This document shows positions 1 through 7,644 of a stretch of DNA of 11,584 bases, one piece after another (within the stretch, counting starts at the first letter, position 1; every line of letters begins with the position of its first letter). The stretch covers positions 1-11,584 of the forward strand of contig JAFVVB010000094.1 in NCBI GenBank assembly GCA_017502425.1. The letters run 5' to 3'. The notes under the pieces are model-generated. The model was not told where the DNA came from. It saw only the letters and a program-made list of their open reading frames with translations, and did no database searches. The position numbers were made by a program, and so were the translations under genes. The DNA comes from Ruminococcus sp. Its GTDB lineage: Bacteria; Bacillota; Clostridia; Oscillospirales; Acutalibacteraceae.

Positions 1-119
1 CTCTGCTTTCTTTTGTCTCTACATTATACATCGCTTTTTCGTGTTTGTCACAAAAATTATCGTAAGTGGTAAAATACATCACCTAAAATGCGATTTTTCA
101 TCCCCAAAATTCATTACTC

Positions 120-302
120 TTACTTATCTTTGTTCATAATAAGTGCAACACTTAAAGCTGTTACACCAACTCCAAGCATCATAATCGCTGAGTCTGTGTC
201 AATCTCATTCATTATTGAGAGTGCTACTACCGCTACACCCATAGCAAGCGATACCGCTTTAAAAATCAACTTTACTAAATCTTTGATGTTTTTCTCTTTC
301 AT
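120..302 (-). CDS. small two-helix membrane protein (60 aa), function unknown
   Basis: The protein has a charged N-terminus (KEKNIKDLVK), two hydrophobic segments at about residues 13-31 and 38-55, a short acidic turn between them (NEIDTD) and a charged tail (NKDK). This suggests a hairpin of two membrane helices with both ends in the cytoplasm. The reading frame stays open for another 25 codons upstream. I start it at the ATG at 302 because a near-perfect Shine-Dalgarno (GGAGGTGA) lies 5 nt before it and falls inside the longer version. I do not recognise a named family; similar tiny hydrophobic proteins are common in Clostridia. It is separated from the next minus-strand gene by a terminator, so it is probably transcribed alone. 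The plus-strand frame over the same DNA lacks a ribosome site and is a shadow. Confidence 0.75.
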   Translation of the reverse strand: MKEKNIKDLVKLIFKAVSLAMGVAVVALSIMNEIDTDSAIMMLGVGVTALSVALIMNKDK

Positions 303-307
303 TTTTC

Positions 308-315
308 TCACCTCC
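308..315 (-). promoter_or_regulatory. Shine-Dalgarno that fixes the start of the 60-aa gene
   Basis: On the minus strand this reads GGAGGTGA, almost fully complementary to the 3' end of 16S rRNA. It sits 5 nt before the ATG at 302. It decides against the longer in-frame start at 377. Confidence 0.8.
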
Positions 316-430
316 GTTTTGGTTTTGTCGTTTGAACTGTCCACAGTATATACGCTAAAGCTGTTTTTGTATCGCAAAACTGTCCCAGTGGTTAAAAAAT
401 GATACTAAGATGCTAAAAATTCAAAGTAAA

Positions 431-470
431 AGTGCAAAAAGAAAACGCCCTTTAGTGCATAAAGAGCGTT
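431..470 (-). terminator. rho-independent terminator after the 55-aa gene
   Basis: Two 11-nt arms (444-454 and 460-470) pair with a single C-A mismatch in the middle and a 5-nt loop. On the minus strand the stem is followed by a T-rich run (TTTCTTTTT, 435-443). It lies 24 nt past the stop of the 55-aa gene and separates it from the 60-aa gene. Confidence 0.75.
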
Positions 471-494
471 AACTTACTGAATATCATTCAATTA

Positions 495-662
495 TTACTG
501 CTTCTTTTTGCCCATCAGTGAGAGACCACCAACGATAAAGCCGATAGTGAGCAACTTAGAAACGATACCAGGCAAAGTGAAATCAGCGATGCTTCCGTTA
601 GCAATAGAACCTACCAATGCTAAACATCCTAAAACCAGTAAAACAATACCAAGAGCTTTCAT
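495..662 (-). CDS. small membrane protein (55 aa), function unknown
   Basis: The sequence has a hydrophobic helix at about residues 3-22 (ALGIVLLVLGCLALVGSI), a polar glycine-containing turn (NGSIADFTLPG), a second hydrophobic segment at about 32-50 and a basic tail (GKKKQ). It probably spans the membrane twice. I start at the ATG at 662 because GGAAGGAG lies 6 nt upstream; the nine extra codons of the longer frame would overlap this site. The gene begins 49 nt after the end of the large membrane-protein gene on the same strand, with no terminator visible between them, so the two are probably co-transcribed and end at the hairpin 431-470. No family is recognised. The glycine-rich helices could pack against another membrane protein, possibly the anchor of its upstream neighbour, but that is conjecture. 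Confidence 0.72.
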   Translation of the reverse strand: MKALGIVLLVLGCLALVGSIANGSIADFTLPGIVSKLLTIGFIVGGLSLMGKKKQ

Positions 663-711
663 GTTTATCTCCTTCCTATATATTTTCAAATATAACTTTT
701 ATTAAATATCA

Positions 712-2889
712 TCAGTAATCATATGAGAATTCATCATATATTCTCTCTAATGCTTCTCTCTTTTCTGATTCAGAGTAGTCTAACCAGTCGAGTCGTTCAA
801 TCTTGCCGTACTGCATATTTACTTTGACGCAATCTTTGATTACTTCCTCATTAATTGCATCGTATTCTTCTTTGGATATTTCGTTTACTGAATCAGAATG
901 ATACAAGCCATCATAATAAAGGCCTTCGTTTTCACATGAGTAACACCACTTAGAAATATCGTTTGACACAAATTCAATCACTTGATTTTCAAGTGCATAG
1001 TTTTCATCATAACCGTGAAAACTCTTCTTAGGCTGTAAGAAGAAGTAGTTACCATCTTCCTGATTGTAGTAAGCAGTAAGTTCGTTGTTCAAACCACAAA
1101 CGGTTTCGCAACGTATGAGTTTACCGTCTTCATAATAGTAGACATCAGCAGGAGATGTACTGCTAAGGCTAAATCCATCATCGCTGCTGTGCTGCTGAAT
1201 AAACTCCATCTTTCCGTCAAAGTTCATATCTATCATTTTGATGTATCCGTGACCACCAACCGCACTCTCCATATTCCAGCTTTCGTTTTCTGACTTTATA
1301 ATAGCATCGATAAAGCTGTCTTTGTATGAGTCCTTCTTGCTTTTACTTGAACTGCTTGACTTACTGCTTTTCTTAGTATTTGATTTTTTAGATGAGCTTG
1401 AGCTTTTCTTCGACTTCTCAGCCTTTTCCTTATCGTACTGGGCTTTGTCTTTCTTCACTTCTTCCAGCACGTCAACGAGCTTAAGTTTACCCTCACTTGG
1501 CTCGTAGTTTCCATTTGAATCTCTGACACCCGAAAGGCTATCACTCATATATGCGACTAAATCCAAGCCATCATCAAGCCAGTTTTTATACTCTCTGTAT
1601 GTCCATATTTCACCATTTACGTCAGCTTCACTCATATCATATTTGATATCATTTGGGGCACCGTAATAATCATATTCAGTATCATACTCGAGATTAAAAT
1701 CATCACCATCATATGAGTATAAATCCCAGAATCCGTGTCTGTGCATATATTCGCCTGATGTTTCTCCTGATTCACCGTTGGTACAGAAAAGTACTTTTCC
1801 GTTTTCTTTAACGATAGAAATACATCCAAACGGACCTGCTACGTGTACATAAAGCTGCTTTTCATCAAGAAGTGCTTTCACTTCTCCGTCTTTTATAGTA
1901 TATACACTGGTTACTGTCTGAGTAATTCCCGGTTCTTCTTCAAAGTCTGTCGCATACATCATAACGAGTTCTTTAACTGAGTCAGAGTTAAGGTCATAAA
2001 GGTAACCCTTCGCCCCATTATCGTTATACTCACTCTTACCAAGTGCTTCTTCAATTACATCCTGATAGAGTCCTATGCCGGTATAATCATCTTTTTCTTT
2101 CTTCTCAGATTCTTCAGTACTTTCATTATTATCTGAGCCTGTGGTTGAGAAAACGTTCTTATCACCGCTGTTATTGACACTCAACTGAGGATCATAGTTT
2201 TCCTGCTCGTTTTCGTAATCATCAAAACCAACGTCTTCTCCGTTCATAGTAACCTTGCTGTCATCTTCATTGAGCTTACCATCTTCGTCGTATACTTTGG
2301 TGTATGTAGTGTTATGTACTCTGTCTGAATGTCCGTCTGTAAGATTATATAAATTCCAGAATCCGTTAGTATTTCCGTTTTTCTCAGAACTCTCACCTGT
2401 TACGGAAATATAGTACTCTCCGTCTCTTTCGACAACGCATACATCGCCACTTCCACCATCTTTATCATAGAAGATAATATCTTCCACGAGCCTTACCGAC
2501 TTTCCGTTAGAAAGGGTATATACACGGCACACTCGTGCCTTGCCATTCTCGTCATCATATCCGTCATAGCTTTCGCTATCGTGCATCATAACAAGCTCGT
2601 CTACACCGTCGCCATCAACATCATACAGCACACCGGACGCGACCTCTTTGTTTGACTCGCACTCGTTAAGCACCTCCTGTATGAGGTCATCATACGCAGA
2701 AGGCATACCGTTATTTCTACTGTTTTTATTCTTAACCATTACTGCTACCACAACCGCAGAACACGCAACCGCAACCGCTAAACAGCACGCAATTATAGCT
2801 ATCAGGGTTTTATTTCTGTCATTGTTATTCCCGCCGTTGTAATAGTTATTATCAAATCCATTTGCTCCGTAATTCATATTTTCATCCAT
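712..2889 (-). CDS. membrane-anchored protein with three D-x-D-x-D repeat modules and a Ser/Lys-rich linker
   Basis: Positions are counted from the upstream ATG at 2895. An Asn/Gly/Tyr-rich head (about 7-29) precedes one hydrophobic helix (about 30-54), so the protein is tethered by its N-terminus. The rest is very acidic and contains three related modules at about 66-190, 277-400 and 527-600. Each carries a calcium-binding-loop-like motif followed by a beta strand (DVDGDGVDELVMM, DLNSDSVKELVMMY, DMNFDGKMEFIQQ), as in FG-GAP/VCBS-type or EF-hand-like repeats. The first two modules also share a later G/R-FW-x-LY motif. Between modules two and three lies a linker (about 494-521) made almost only of Ser and Lys. 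I prefer the ATG at 2889, 9 nt from GAGGAG; the ATG at 2895 is only 3 nt from it. The C-terminal part is most likely outside the cell, although the basic residues after the helix (KNKNSR) make topology prediction uncertain. The specific function is unknown. Confidence 0.85.
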   Translation of the reverse strand: MDENMNYGANGFDNNYYNGGNNNDRNKTLIAIIACCLAVAVACSAVVVAVMVKNKNSRNNGMPSAYDDLIQEVLNECESNKEVASGVLYDVDGDGVDELVMMHDSESYDGYDDENGKARVCRVYTLSNGKSVRLVEDIIFYDKDGGSGDVCVVERDGEYYISVTGESSEKNGNTNGFWNLYNLTDGHSDRVHNTTYTKVYDEDGKLNEDDSKVTMNGEDVGFDDYENEQENYDPQLSVNNSGDKNVFSTTGSDNNESTEESEKKEKDDYTGIGLYQDVIEEALGKSEYNDNGAKGYLYDLNSDSVKELVMMYATDFEEEPGITQTVTSVYTIKDGEVKALLDEKQLYVHVAGPFGCISIVKENGKVLFCTNGESGETSGEYMHRHGFWDLYSYDGDDFNLEYDTEYDYYGAPNDIKYDMSEADVNGEIWTYREYKNWLDDGLDLVAYMSDSLSGVRDSNGNYEPSEGKLKLVDVLEEVKKDKAQYDKEKAEKSKKSSSSSKKSNTKKSSKSSSSSKSKKDSYKDSFIDAIIKSENESWNMESAVGGHGYIKMIDMNFDGKMEFIQQHSSDDGFSLSSTSPADVYYYEDGKLIRCETVCGLNNELTAYYNQEDGNYFFLQPKKSFHGYDENYALENQVIEFVSNDISKWCYSCENEGLYYDGLYHSDSVNEISKEEYDAINEEVIKDCVKVNMQYGKIERLDWLDYSESEKREALERIYDEFSYDY

Positions 2890-2944
2890 GATCATCCACT
2901 CCTCAATTATTCGTCAGACTCATAATACTGTAATCGTAGGTATA

Positions 2945-2950
2945 ATTATA
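2945..2950 (-). promoter_or_regulatory. possible -10 box for the large membrane-protein gene
   Basis: The minus strand reads TATAAT here, about 55 nt upstream of the start codon in the divergent intergenic region. No convincing -35 hexamer lies 16-18 nt further upstream, so this is a weak call. Confidence 0.3.
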
Positions 2951-3112
2951 CTACAAAATGCATGAGAATACTTAAATTTCCTCCTATTTCGTTACTATTC
3001 ATAAAAAGAGGTAACGGTTTTTGGCTAAATCGCAGACGATAAAAAATAGTTGCACTAAAACACACCTTAGTTTATGGCAATTATGTTCATAGAAAAACAC
3101 ATTATCGAAGTA

Positions 3113-3118
3113 TATAAT
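3113..3118 (+). promoter_or_regulatory. possible -10 box for the 293-aa dockerin gene
   Basis: A consensus TATAAT lies 32 nt upstream of the ATG at 3151 and would give a short leader. The matching -35 region is poor (TAGAAA at 17 nt spacing), so the promoter may need an activator or may lie elsewhere. Confidence 0.35.
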
Positions 3119-3150
3119 TATTACATATCAGTAAATCAGGAGGGATTTTT

Positions 3151-4032
3151 ATGAAAAAATTATTATCATTTTTACTTACGCTCAGCGTACTGGTTGGTAT
3201 GCTGGCTTTTGGATGTGTTTCAACTTCAGCTGCTAAAGCTGACATCGCTACAACCGATACACCGCAGTTTATTCTCACAAGTGAACCATACGGCGAAGCT
3301 CACCCTATCAATGGTTTTGTGTACGGATATATGGGTGACGCTGATGAAGATGGTGTCGTAACAGTAATGGACGCTACTGAGATTCAGTTAAGCTGCGCAA
3401 ACCTCTCTGAATTATCAGAAACAGCTGCTCTTTTAGCTGATGTTGACGATGACCAGGAAGTCACAGTAATTGATGCTACTGAAATTCAGCTGTTCGCTGC
3501 TAATATGTCACAAAACGACAGCATTACCTGCACTTTATATGAAGACGATCGTCTTACATACTCCTACGATCAGATAGTTGATTATCTTGTAAACTACGGT
3601 ACCTATGACGCTGAAGAGCAGTACTATTTTATTGGTCCTGACAGCGAAGAAGTTTTCGGTCCTGACTATATGTTTGCTTTAGCTTACGACACAAACAGAA
3701 AAACTATTGATTTTTACGCTCAGTCTTCAGAAGAAGACTCAAACACCATGTATATGACCGTTATGTCAGTTTCCCGTGATAACCCTGAGTTTGGTTATGC
3801 TTTCTACGTTGAAGATAATGGTAAGACTACATGCGATATCTACGGCACAGCCGAGTTAGTCGATTTAGGCAATTCAGTTTTCAGTATCGACTACACCGCA
3901 TTCGCTGACACCACTATGGAAGAAGATGTTTTCGCTGATCTTGCTGCTTCGGAATTCTCAACAGCTATCGATGCTGCTGACCAACTGCTCTGGGAATATA
4001 TCGATTACTACGTGTATGATATTTTCTGGTAA
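3151..4032 (+). CDS. secreted protein with N-terminal type I dockerin and unknown C-terminal domain (293 aa)
   Basis: A signal peptide (residues 1 to about 28, cleavage near STSAA) is followed, after a short spacer, by a type I dockerin at about 62-118. Its two calcium loops have aspartates at 63/65/67/74 and 97/99/101/108, each followed by a DATEIQL helix. Dockerins bind cohesins on scaffoldins, so the protein should be mounted on a cellulosome- or amylosome-like complex. In most enzymes the dockerin is at the C-terminus; here it is at the N-terminus. The remaining 170 residues are acidic and rich in Tyr, Phe and Asp, contain beta-strand-like stretches and end in an aromatic tail (YIDYYVYDIFW). 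I do not recognise this domain and see no catalytic motif. The start is well set: AGGAGGG lies 6 nt before the ATG. A terminator directly follows, so it is transcribed separately from the CotH genes, although its dockerin matches that of the 659-aa CotH protein. Confidence 0.88.
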   Translation: MKKLLSFLLTLSVLVGMLAFGCVSTSAAKADIATTDTPQFILTSEPYGEAHPINGFVYGYMGDADEDGVVTVMDATEIQLSCANLSELSETAALLADVDDDQEVTVIDATEIQLFAANMSQNDSITCTLYEDDRLTYSYDQIVDYLVNYGTYDAEEQYYFIGPDSEEVFGPDYMFALAYDTNRKTIDFYAQSSEEDSNTMYMTVMSVSRDNPEFGYAFYVEDNGKTTCDIYGTAELVDLGNSVFSIDYTAFADTTMEEDVFADLAASEFSTAIDAADQLLWEYIDYYVYDIFW

Positions 4033-4053
4033 TTCAAAATAGCAATATACACT

Positions 4054-4090
4054 AAAGCCAAGGGTTATACACTCTTGGCTTTTCTTTTTA
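4054..4090 (+). terminator. rho-independent terminator after the 293-aa dockerin gene
   Basis: A perfect 9-bp stem (AAAGCCAAG / CTTGGCTTT, 4054-4062 with 4074-4082) with an 11-nt loop is followed by a T-rich run (TTTCTTTTTA). It begins 22 nt after the stop codon. Confidence 0.88.
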
Positions 4091-4341
4091 TGTGACTAAC
4101 ACACCTGAATTCGTATAATAAAAATTCGCCACTAGTAATTTTGGATAATTTTTCGCCATAGTTTTGTATATAATTCACACAGTTTTTACCTTGTTTGGAT
4201 ACTGTCACAAAAAGCACGAAAGAATTCTGTTTATAATGTTTATAGAATTATTTTTGAAATTTATGTATACTTATTTTGTGGTATGTCAAGCGGAATTTAG
4301 CCCTAACAATAATACAATAATCTCTAATTCAGGAGGCAGTT
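4091..4341 (+). other. AT-rich intergenic region upstream of the 1096-aa CotH gene
   Basis: With the terminator before it, this makes a 309-nt gap without a credible gene. It holds several TATAAT-like boxes (4169-4174, 4232-4237, and TATACT at 4266-4271), none with a good -35 at the right spacing. It ends in a strong AGGAGG (4331-4336), 5 nt before the ATG at 4342. The open frame running through it into the CotH gene has no ribosome site and was not kept. The promoter of the CotH gene(s) presumably lies here, with a possible untranslated leader of about 70-170 nt. I see no recognisable riboswitch. Confidence 0.5.
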
Positions 4342-7300
4342 ATGAAGAAGCTTATTTCTTTGACTCTGGCGCTTATTATGGTTATCTGCGCGATCGCAGT
4401 TTTTCCATCGTCTGCTGAAGAAACCGCTACTTTCAAAGAAGGCGATACGCTTTATATGAAGGTTGTATCACCGTCTGATTGGGTATCTTTCGGCGCTATT
4501 ATGTACACTAACTTCACTCAGTACAGCAGAGAGGATAACGGTGGCGTATCCGTTATTATTGCTGACGCTGATAAATCAAAGTACGACCCAAGAACCGGCG
4601 TTACTTACGATGAAAGCAAAGGTGTTTATAAATACACCGTCACAGCCAAAGACGAAGGTGCTACCGTTATGCGTTTCTGGCGTGGCAACACAGAAAAGCT
4701 GTGGAACTGCTCCATCGCTTTAACCGCTGAAGACTATAACGCAGGCTACAACATGGTCACCATAGATGGCGGTATGACATGGGACGATATGGGCGAAAAG
4801 CTCACCTATTATGACCTCGATGTAAATCCTAGCCTCACACTTTCTGAAACTTCAGGTGAAATCGGTGACACATTCACCGCTACTGTTGAGCTAAACGAAA
4901 AAGAGGGCGTTACATATACATACGAAATTCTCGCTAACGGCGAAGTAGTAAGCAACTCAAAAACATACACTTTTACCGCTACTGAAAACGGTGCTGTTGG
5001 CATTACTGTCAATGTTATCGCAACCGATAAAGACGGTAAAAAGCTCGGCGAAGGCAGCGCATCCGCCACTGTTACCATCGGTGTTCCCGATATCACAGTA
5101 GGAACTATACCTGGTCTTTTTGCTCACGCGTATTCTGAATCTAAGGAAAGCGAAGCGTGGGTTAAGTGGTACGACGATAACGGCACCAGATATTTCCTCA
5201 TGCCTACATGCACAAATAAAGAAAATCTTGAAATTTATAACAGTTACTCCACAAAAACTACAATAAACGGTGTTACAATAGAACCATACTCAGTAGGTGT
5301 TGTACCTTACACTGAAGGTGCCCAGTACTCTGTTAGTGCTAATAACAGAAACTATAAATTAAAAGTTATGGTTTCCAGCGCAGAGGCTGCTGTGTTTATC
5401 AACAACCCTGACGATTTTGATGGAAGCGATCTGTGGACATATCTTACAGACGATAAAGAAAACTACGCGTCTGCTACCGGTGCTATTCTAGATGACGAAG
5501 GCAACATCGACAACACCTCCATCAAGAAAATCAAAGGTAGAGGTAACACTTCGTGGGCTGCTGATAAAAAAGGTTTTAATATTAACTACAACGCCGCGGT
5601 ATCTCTCGATGGTATGCAAAGCTGCAAGAAATTCTCTATCATCTCTAACTTCCAGGATCCTGCTCTTGCACGAAACAGAATCCTTTATGACCTTGCTGAC
5701 GAAGTAGGAGTACCATACGCTTCCGACTCCCGTTTTACTGAGATATATATTAACGGCGCGTACATCGGAAACTACATGATGTGCGAAAAAGTTGATGTCG
5801 GCAAAAACACCCTTATTCCTGAAGTTGACGAAGAGGATTACTTAAACTACACTTCTGGTGCTCAGGATAATTTCTCATTCGTGTGCGAAATTGATAACGC
5901 TCCTTCAGCCGACGATTTCACAATCACAATGGGCAATAAAAACAAAATCACTATGAAGTCTCCTGAATTAGCTCAGGGCGATGACGGATATGATCAGGTC
6001 AAAAACTTCATCAAAGATAAGTACGACACAATGTGGAATAAAATTACATCAAACGCTAGTGATGTAAATGAATATATCGACGTTGAGTCTTTAGCTCAGG
6101 TTTACCTCATCAACGAACTCGGTAAAAACTGGGATTCGGGCGCAGGTAGTTTCTACTTTGTATATAAACCTGATGAAAGCGGTCACTATAAATTCTTCGC
6201 TTCTCCTGTATGGGACTACGATAACTCTTTAGGTAACGCTAACGGTGTAGCAAGTGACCTGAGAAATTTAGGTATCAACGATTATACACTTCCTACCGGC
6301 TGGTTCTCTAAACTCAAGAACGGTTACGGCGGCCCTAACTTCCTTAGTGATTCTATTAAAAACTGCGATGCTTTAAATAAAATGATTCCTACCGTATGGT
6401 TTGAACAGTTCGTTCCAGCAATTGAGAATAAACTAAACGGCGAAAATCTTAACAATACTGAATTATACTCATCCGACGTATATCTTTCGTATCTTTCAAA
6501 GAGTGCTGCTTTAAACTACATCCGCTGGGATATGGTTACTGATACCAGCTGGATTGCTAACCACACTTCTTTGACAAAATCCGACGCTACATATAAATAC
6601 AACGAACACTCTCAGGTAACAGGTGTTGACTATAAGCAGGACTCAACTGCTACAAAATACACTAAATACAGCTTTGCTGATGAGTTTAAGTACATGATAG
6701 ACTGGACTAACTCACGTGCTGCGTGGTTATCAAATGAGTATTTTGACTCTTACACACCTAGCGAAGTGAAACCTACCGAGCCTCCTGAGACTCAGGAAAC
6801 ACAGCCTGTTCTTCCTGATAAAGAACCTGAGCTAGACCTTACTAACGCTATCGCTGCATGGCAATTCGATCCAAACGGCAAAGTTGCTGAAGAAAAGCTC
6901 AGCGAATACGGTAGCGCTGATGAAGGCTATCAGGCTACTTTCGGTAATGGTAAATTATCAGGCACTATCGACGGCACTAAAATGCGTGCACTCGAGTGGT
7001 CTGTCGCTGAATACGGCACCAACGGTCTTAATATGGTTCCTATTATGCCGGCAGGTTCTAAGAATCTCTGGGGTACACCATATGTTCAGTTTGAAATTTC
7101 AACAAAAGACTATACTGACATTCACTTCACAGCCTATATGGCAGGTTCTAAAAAATGTCCTGCTTCATGGAAAATGCAGTACAGCTTAGACGGCGAAACC
7201 TTCATAGATATTGACGGTGCAGTTGCTACTATCGAGTCGTCTAAACGTAAACTGATGACTCCGTATCTTAACAACGTCGCTCTTCCAAGCGCTATTGATA

Positions 7301-7632
7301 ACAAGGATAACGTCATTATAAGAATGGTTCCTGTATCAGATACTACTGTTAACGGCGGCACTACTGCTGACGACCCAACAGGCGGCGAGCTTGCACTTAA
7401 TAACATTCTCATTAGTGGCACAAAGAAATCGTCCCCACTTTTAGGAGATGTTGATAAAGATGGTTTAGTTACTATCATAGACGCTACTTGCGTTCAGCGT
7501 ATCAGCGCTCAGCTTGATGATATTGCTGAGGAAGACATCTTTATTGCTGACGTTGATAAAGACGGTCTAGTCACTGTAATTGATGCTACTTTTATCCAGC
7601 GTTTCGTCGCTGAACTGATAGAAGAGTTTTAA
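4342..7632 (+). CDS. secreted CotH-kinase-family protein with accessory beta domains and C-terminal dockerin (1096 aa)
   Basis: Domains in order: signal peptide (1-25, cleaved after SSA); a beta domain at about 33-150 that vaguely resembles starch-binding CBM26-type modules (pattern ATVMRFWRGN...LWN); an Ig-like domain (162-248); a beta subdomain (254-350); the CotH core (about 390-800); a Pro/Thr/Glu linker (806-828); a second beta-sandwich (832-1027); and a type I dockerin (1035-1092; Asp 1036/1038/1040/1047 and 1070/1072/1074/1081). CotH proteins (PF08757) are atypical kinases that phosphorylate Ser/Thr on spore-coat or extracellular proteins. Here the core carries KGRGNTSW (398-405), NWDSGAGS (596-603) and WDYDNSLG (624-631), the last fitting the metal-binding aspartate motif of the family. 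The substrate is unknown. The dockerin should attach the enzyme to a scaffoldin. AGGAGG 5 nt upstream supports the start. The next gene encodes a paralogue of the core. Confidence 0.92.
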   Translation: MKKLISLTLALIMVICAIAVFPSSAEETATFKEGDTLYMKVVSPSDWVSFGAIMYTNFTQYSREDNGGVSVIIADADKSKYDPRTGVTYDESKGVYKYTVTAKDEGATVMRFWRGNTEKLWNCSIALTAEDYNAGYNMVTIDGGMTWDDMGEKLTYYDLDVNPSLTLSETSGEIGDTFTATVELNEKEGVTYTYEILANGEVVSNSKTYTFTATENGAVGITVNVIATDKDGKKLGEGSASATVTIGVPDITVGTIPGLFAHAYSESKESEAWVKWYDDNGTRYFLMPTCTNKENLEIYNSYSTKTTINGVTIEPYSVGVVPYTEGAQYSVSANNRNYKLKVMVSSAEAAVFINNPDDFDGSDLWTYLTDDKENYASATGAILDDEGNIDNTSIKKIKGRGNTSWAADKKGFNINYNAAVSLDGMQSCKKFSIISNFQDPALARNRILYDLADEVGVPYASDSRFTEIYINGAYIGNYMMCEKVDVGKNTLIPEVDEEDYLNYTSGAQDNFSFVCEIDNAPSADDFTITMGNKNKITMKSPELAQGDDGYDQVKNFIKDKYDTMWNKITSNASDVNEYIDVESLAQVYLINELGKNWDSGAGSFYFVYKPDESGHYKFFASPVWDYDNSLGNANGVASDLRNLGINDYTLPTGWFSKLKNGYGGPNFLSDSIKNCDALNKMIPTVWFEQFVPAIENKLNGENLNNTELYSSDVYLSYLSKSAALNYIRWDMVTDTSWIANHTSLTKSDATYKYNEHSQVTGVDYKQDSTATKYTKYSFADEFKYMIDWTNSRAAWLSNEYFDSYTPSEVKPTEPPETQETQPVLPDKEPELDLTNAIAAWQFDPNGKVAEEKLSEYGSADEGYQATFGNGKLSGTIDGTKMRALEWSVAEYGTNGLNMVPIMPAGSKNLWGTPYVQFEISTKDYTDIHFTAYMAGSKKCPASWKMQYSLDGETFIDIDGAVATIESSKRKLMTPYLNNVALPSAIDNKDNVIIRMVPVSDTTVNGGTTADDPTGGELALNNILISGTKKSSPLLGDVDKDGLVTIIDATCVQRISAQLDDIAEEDIFIADVDKDGLVTVIDATFIQRFVAELIEEF
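5101..6747 (+). repeat. CotH core duplication, copy 1
   Basis: This encodes residues 254-802 of the 1096-aa protein and aligns almost without gaps to the copy at 7802-9451. Long shared peptides include IKKIKGRGNTSW, YDLADEVGVPYASDSRF, CEKVDVGKNTL, INELGKNWDSGAGSF and SPVWDYDNSLGN. It is an ancestral tandem duplication within coding DNA, not a mobile element. Confidence 0.85.
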
Positions 7633-7644
7633 ATAAGTAAATAT

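Noticed and set aside
88..402. Plus-strand open frame over the 60-aa gene
   Set aside because: It has no Shine-Dalgarno and runs antisense to a small gene with an excellent ribosome site; it is a shadow.
2990..3021. CGTTAC/GTAACG inverted repeat followed by GGTTTTT in the divergent intergenic region
   Set aside because: The stem is only 6 bp with a 15-nt loop and no plus-strand gene precedes it, so it is probably chance, although a regulator-binding role cannot be excluded.
3334..3498. Dockerin repeats considered as EF-hand calcium sensors
   Set aside because: Two duplicated loops of about 34-residue spacing, each followed by a DATEIQ helix after a signal peptide, fit type I dockerins better than free EF-hand proteins.
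4164..4418. Open frame overlapping the start of the 1096-aa CotH gene
   Set aside because: There is no ribosome site at its start, it runs through AT-rich intergenic DNA, and it overlaps a strongly supported signal-peptide start in another frame.
7134..7478. Minus-strand frame (114 aa) inside the large CotH gene
   Set aside because: It has no ribosome site and is the antisense shadow of a domain that is coherent on the plus strand.
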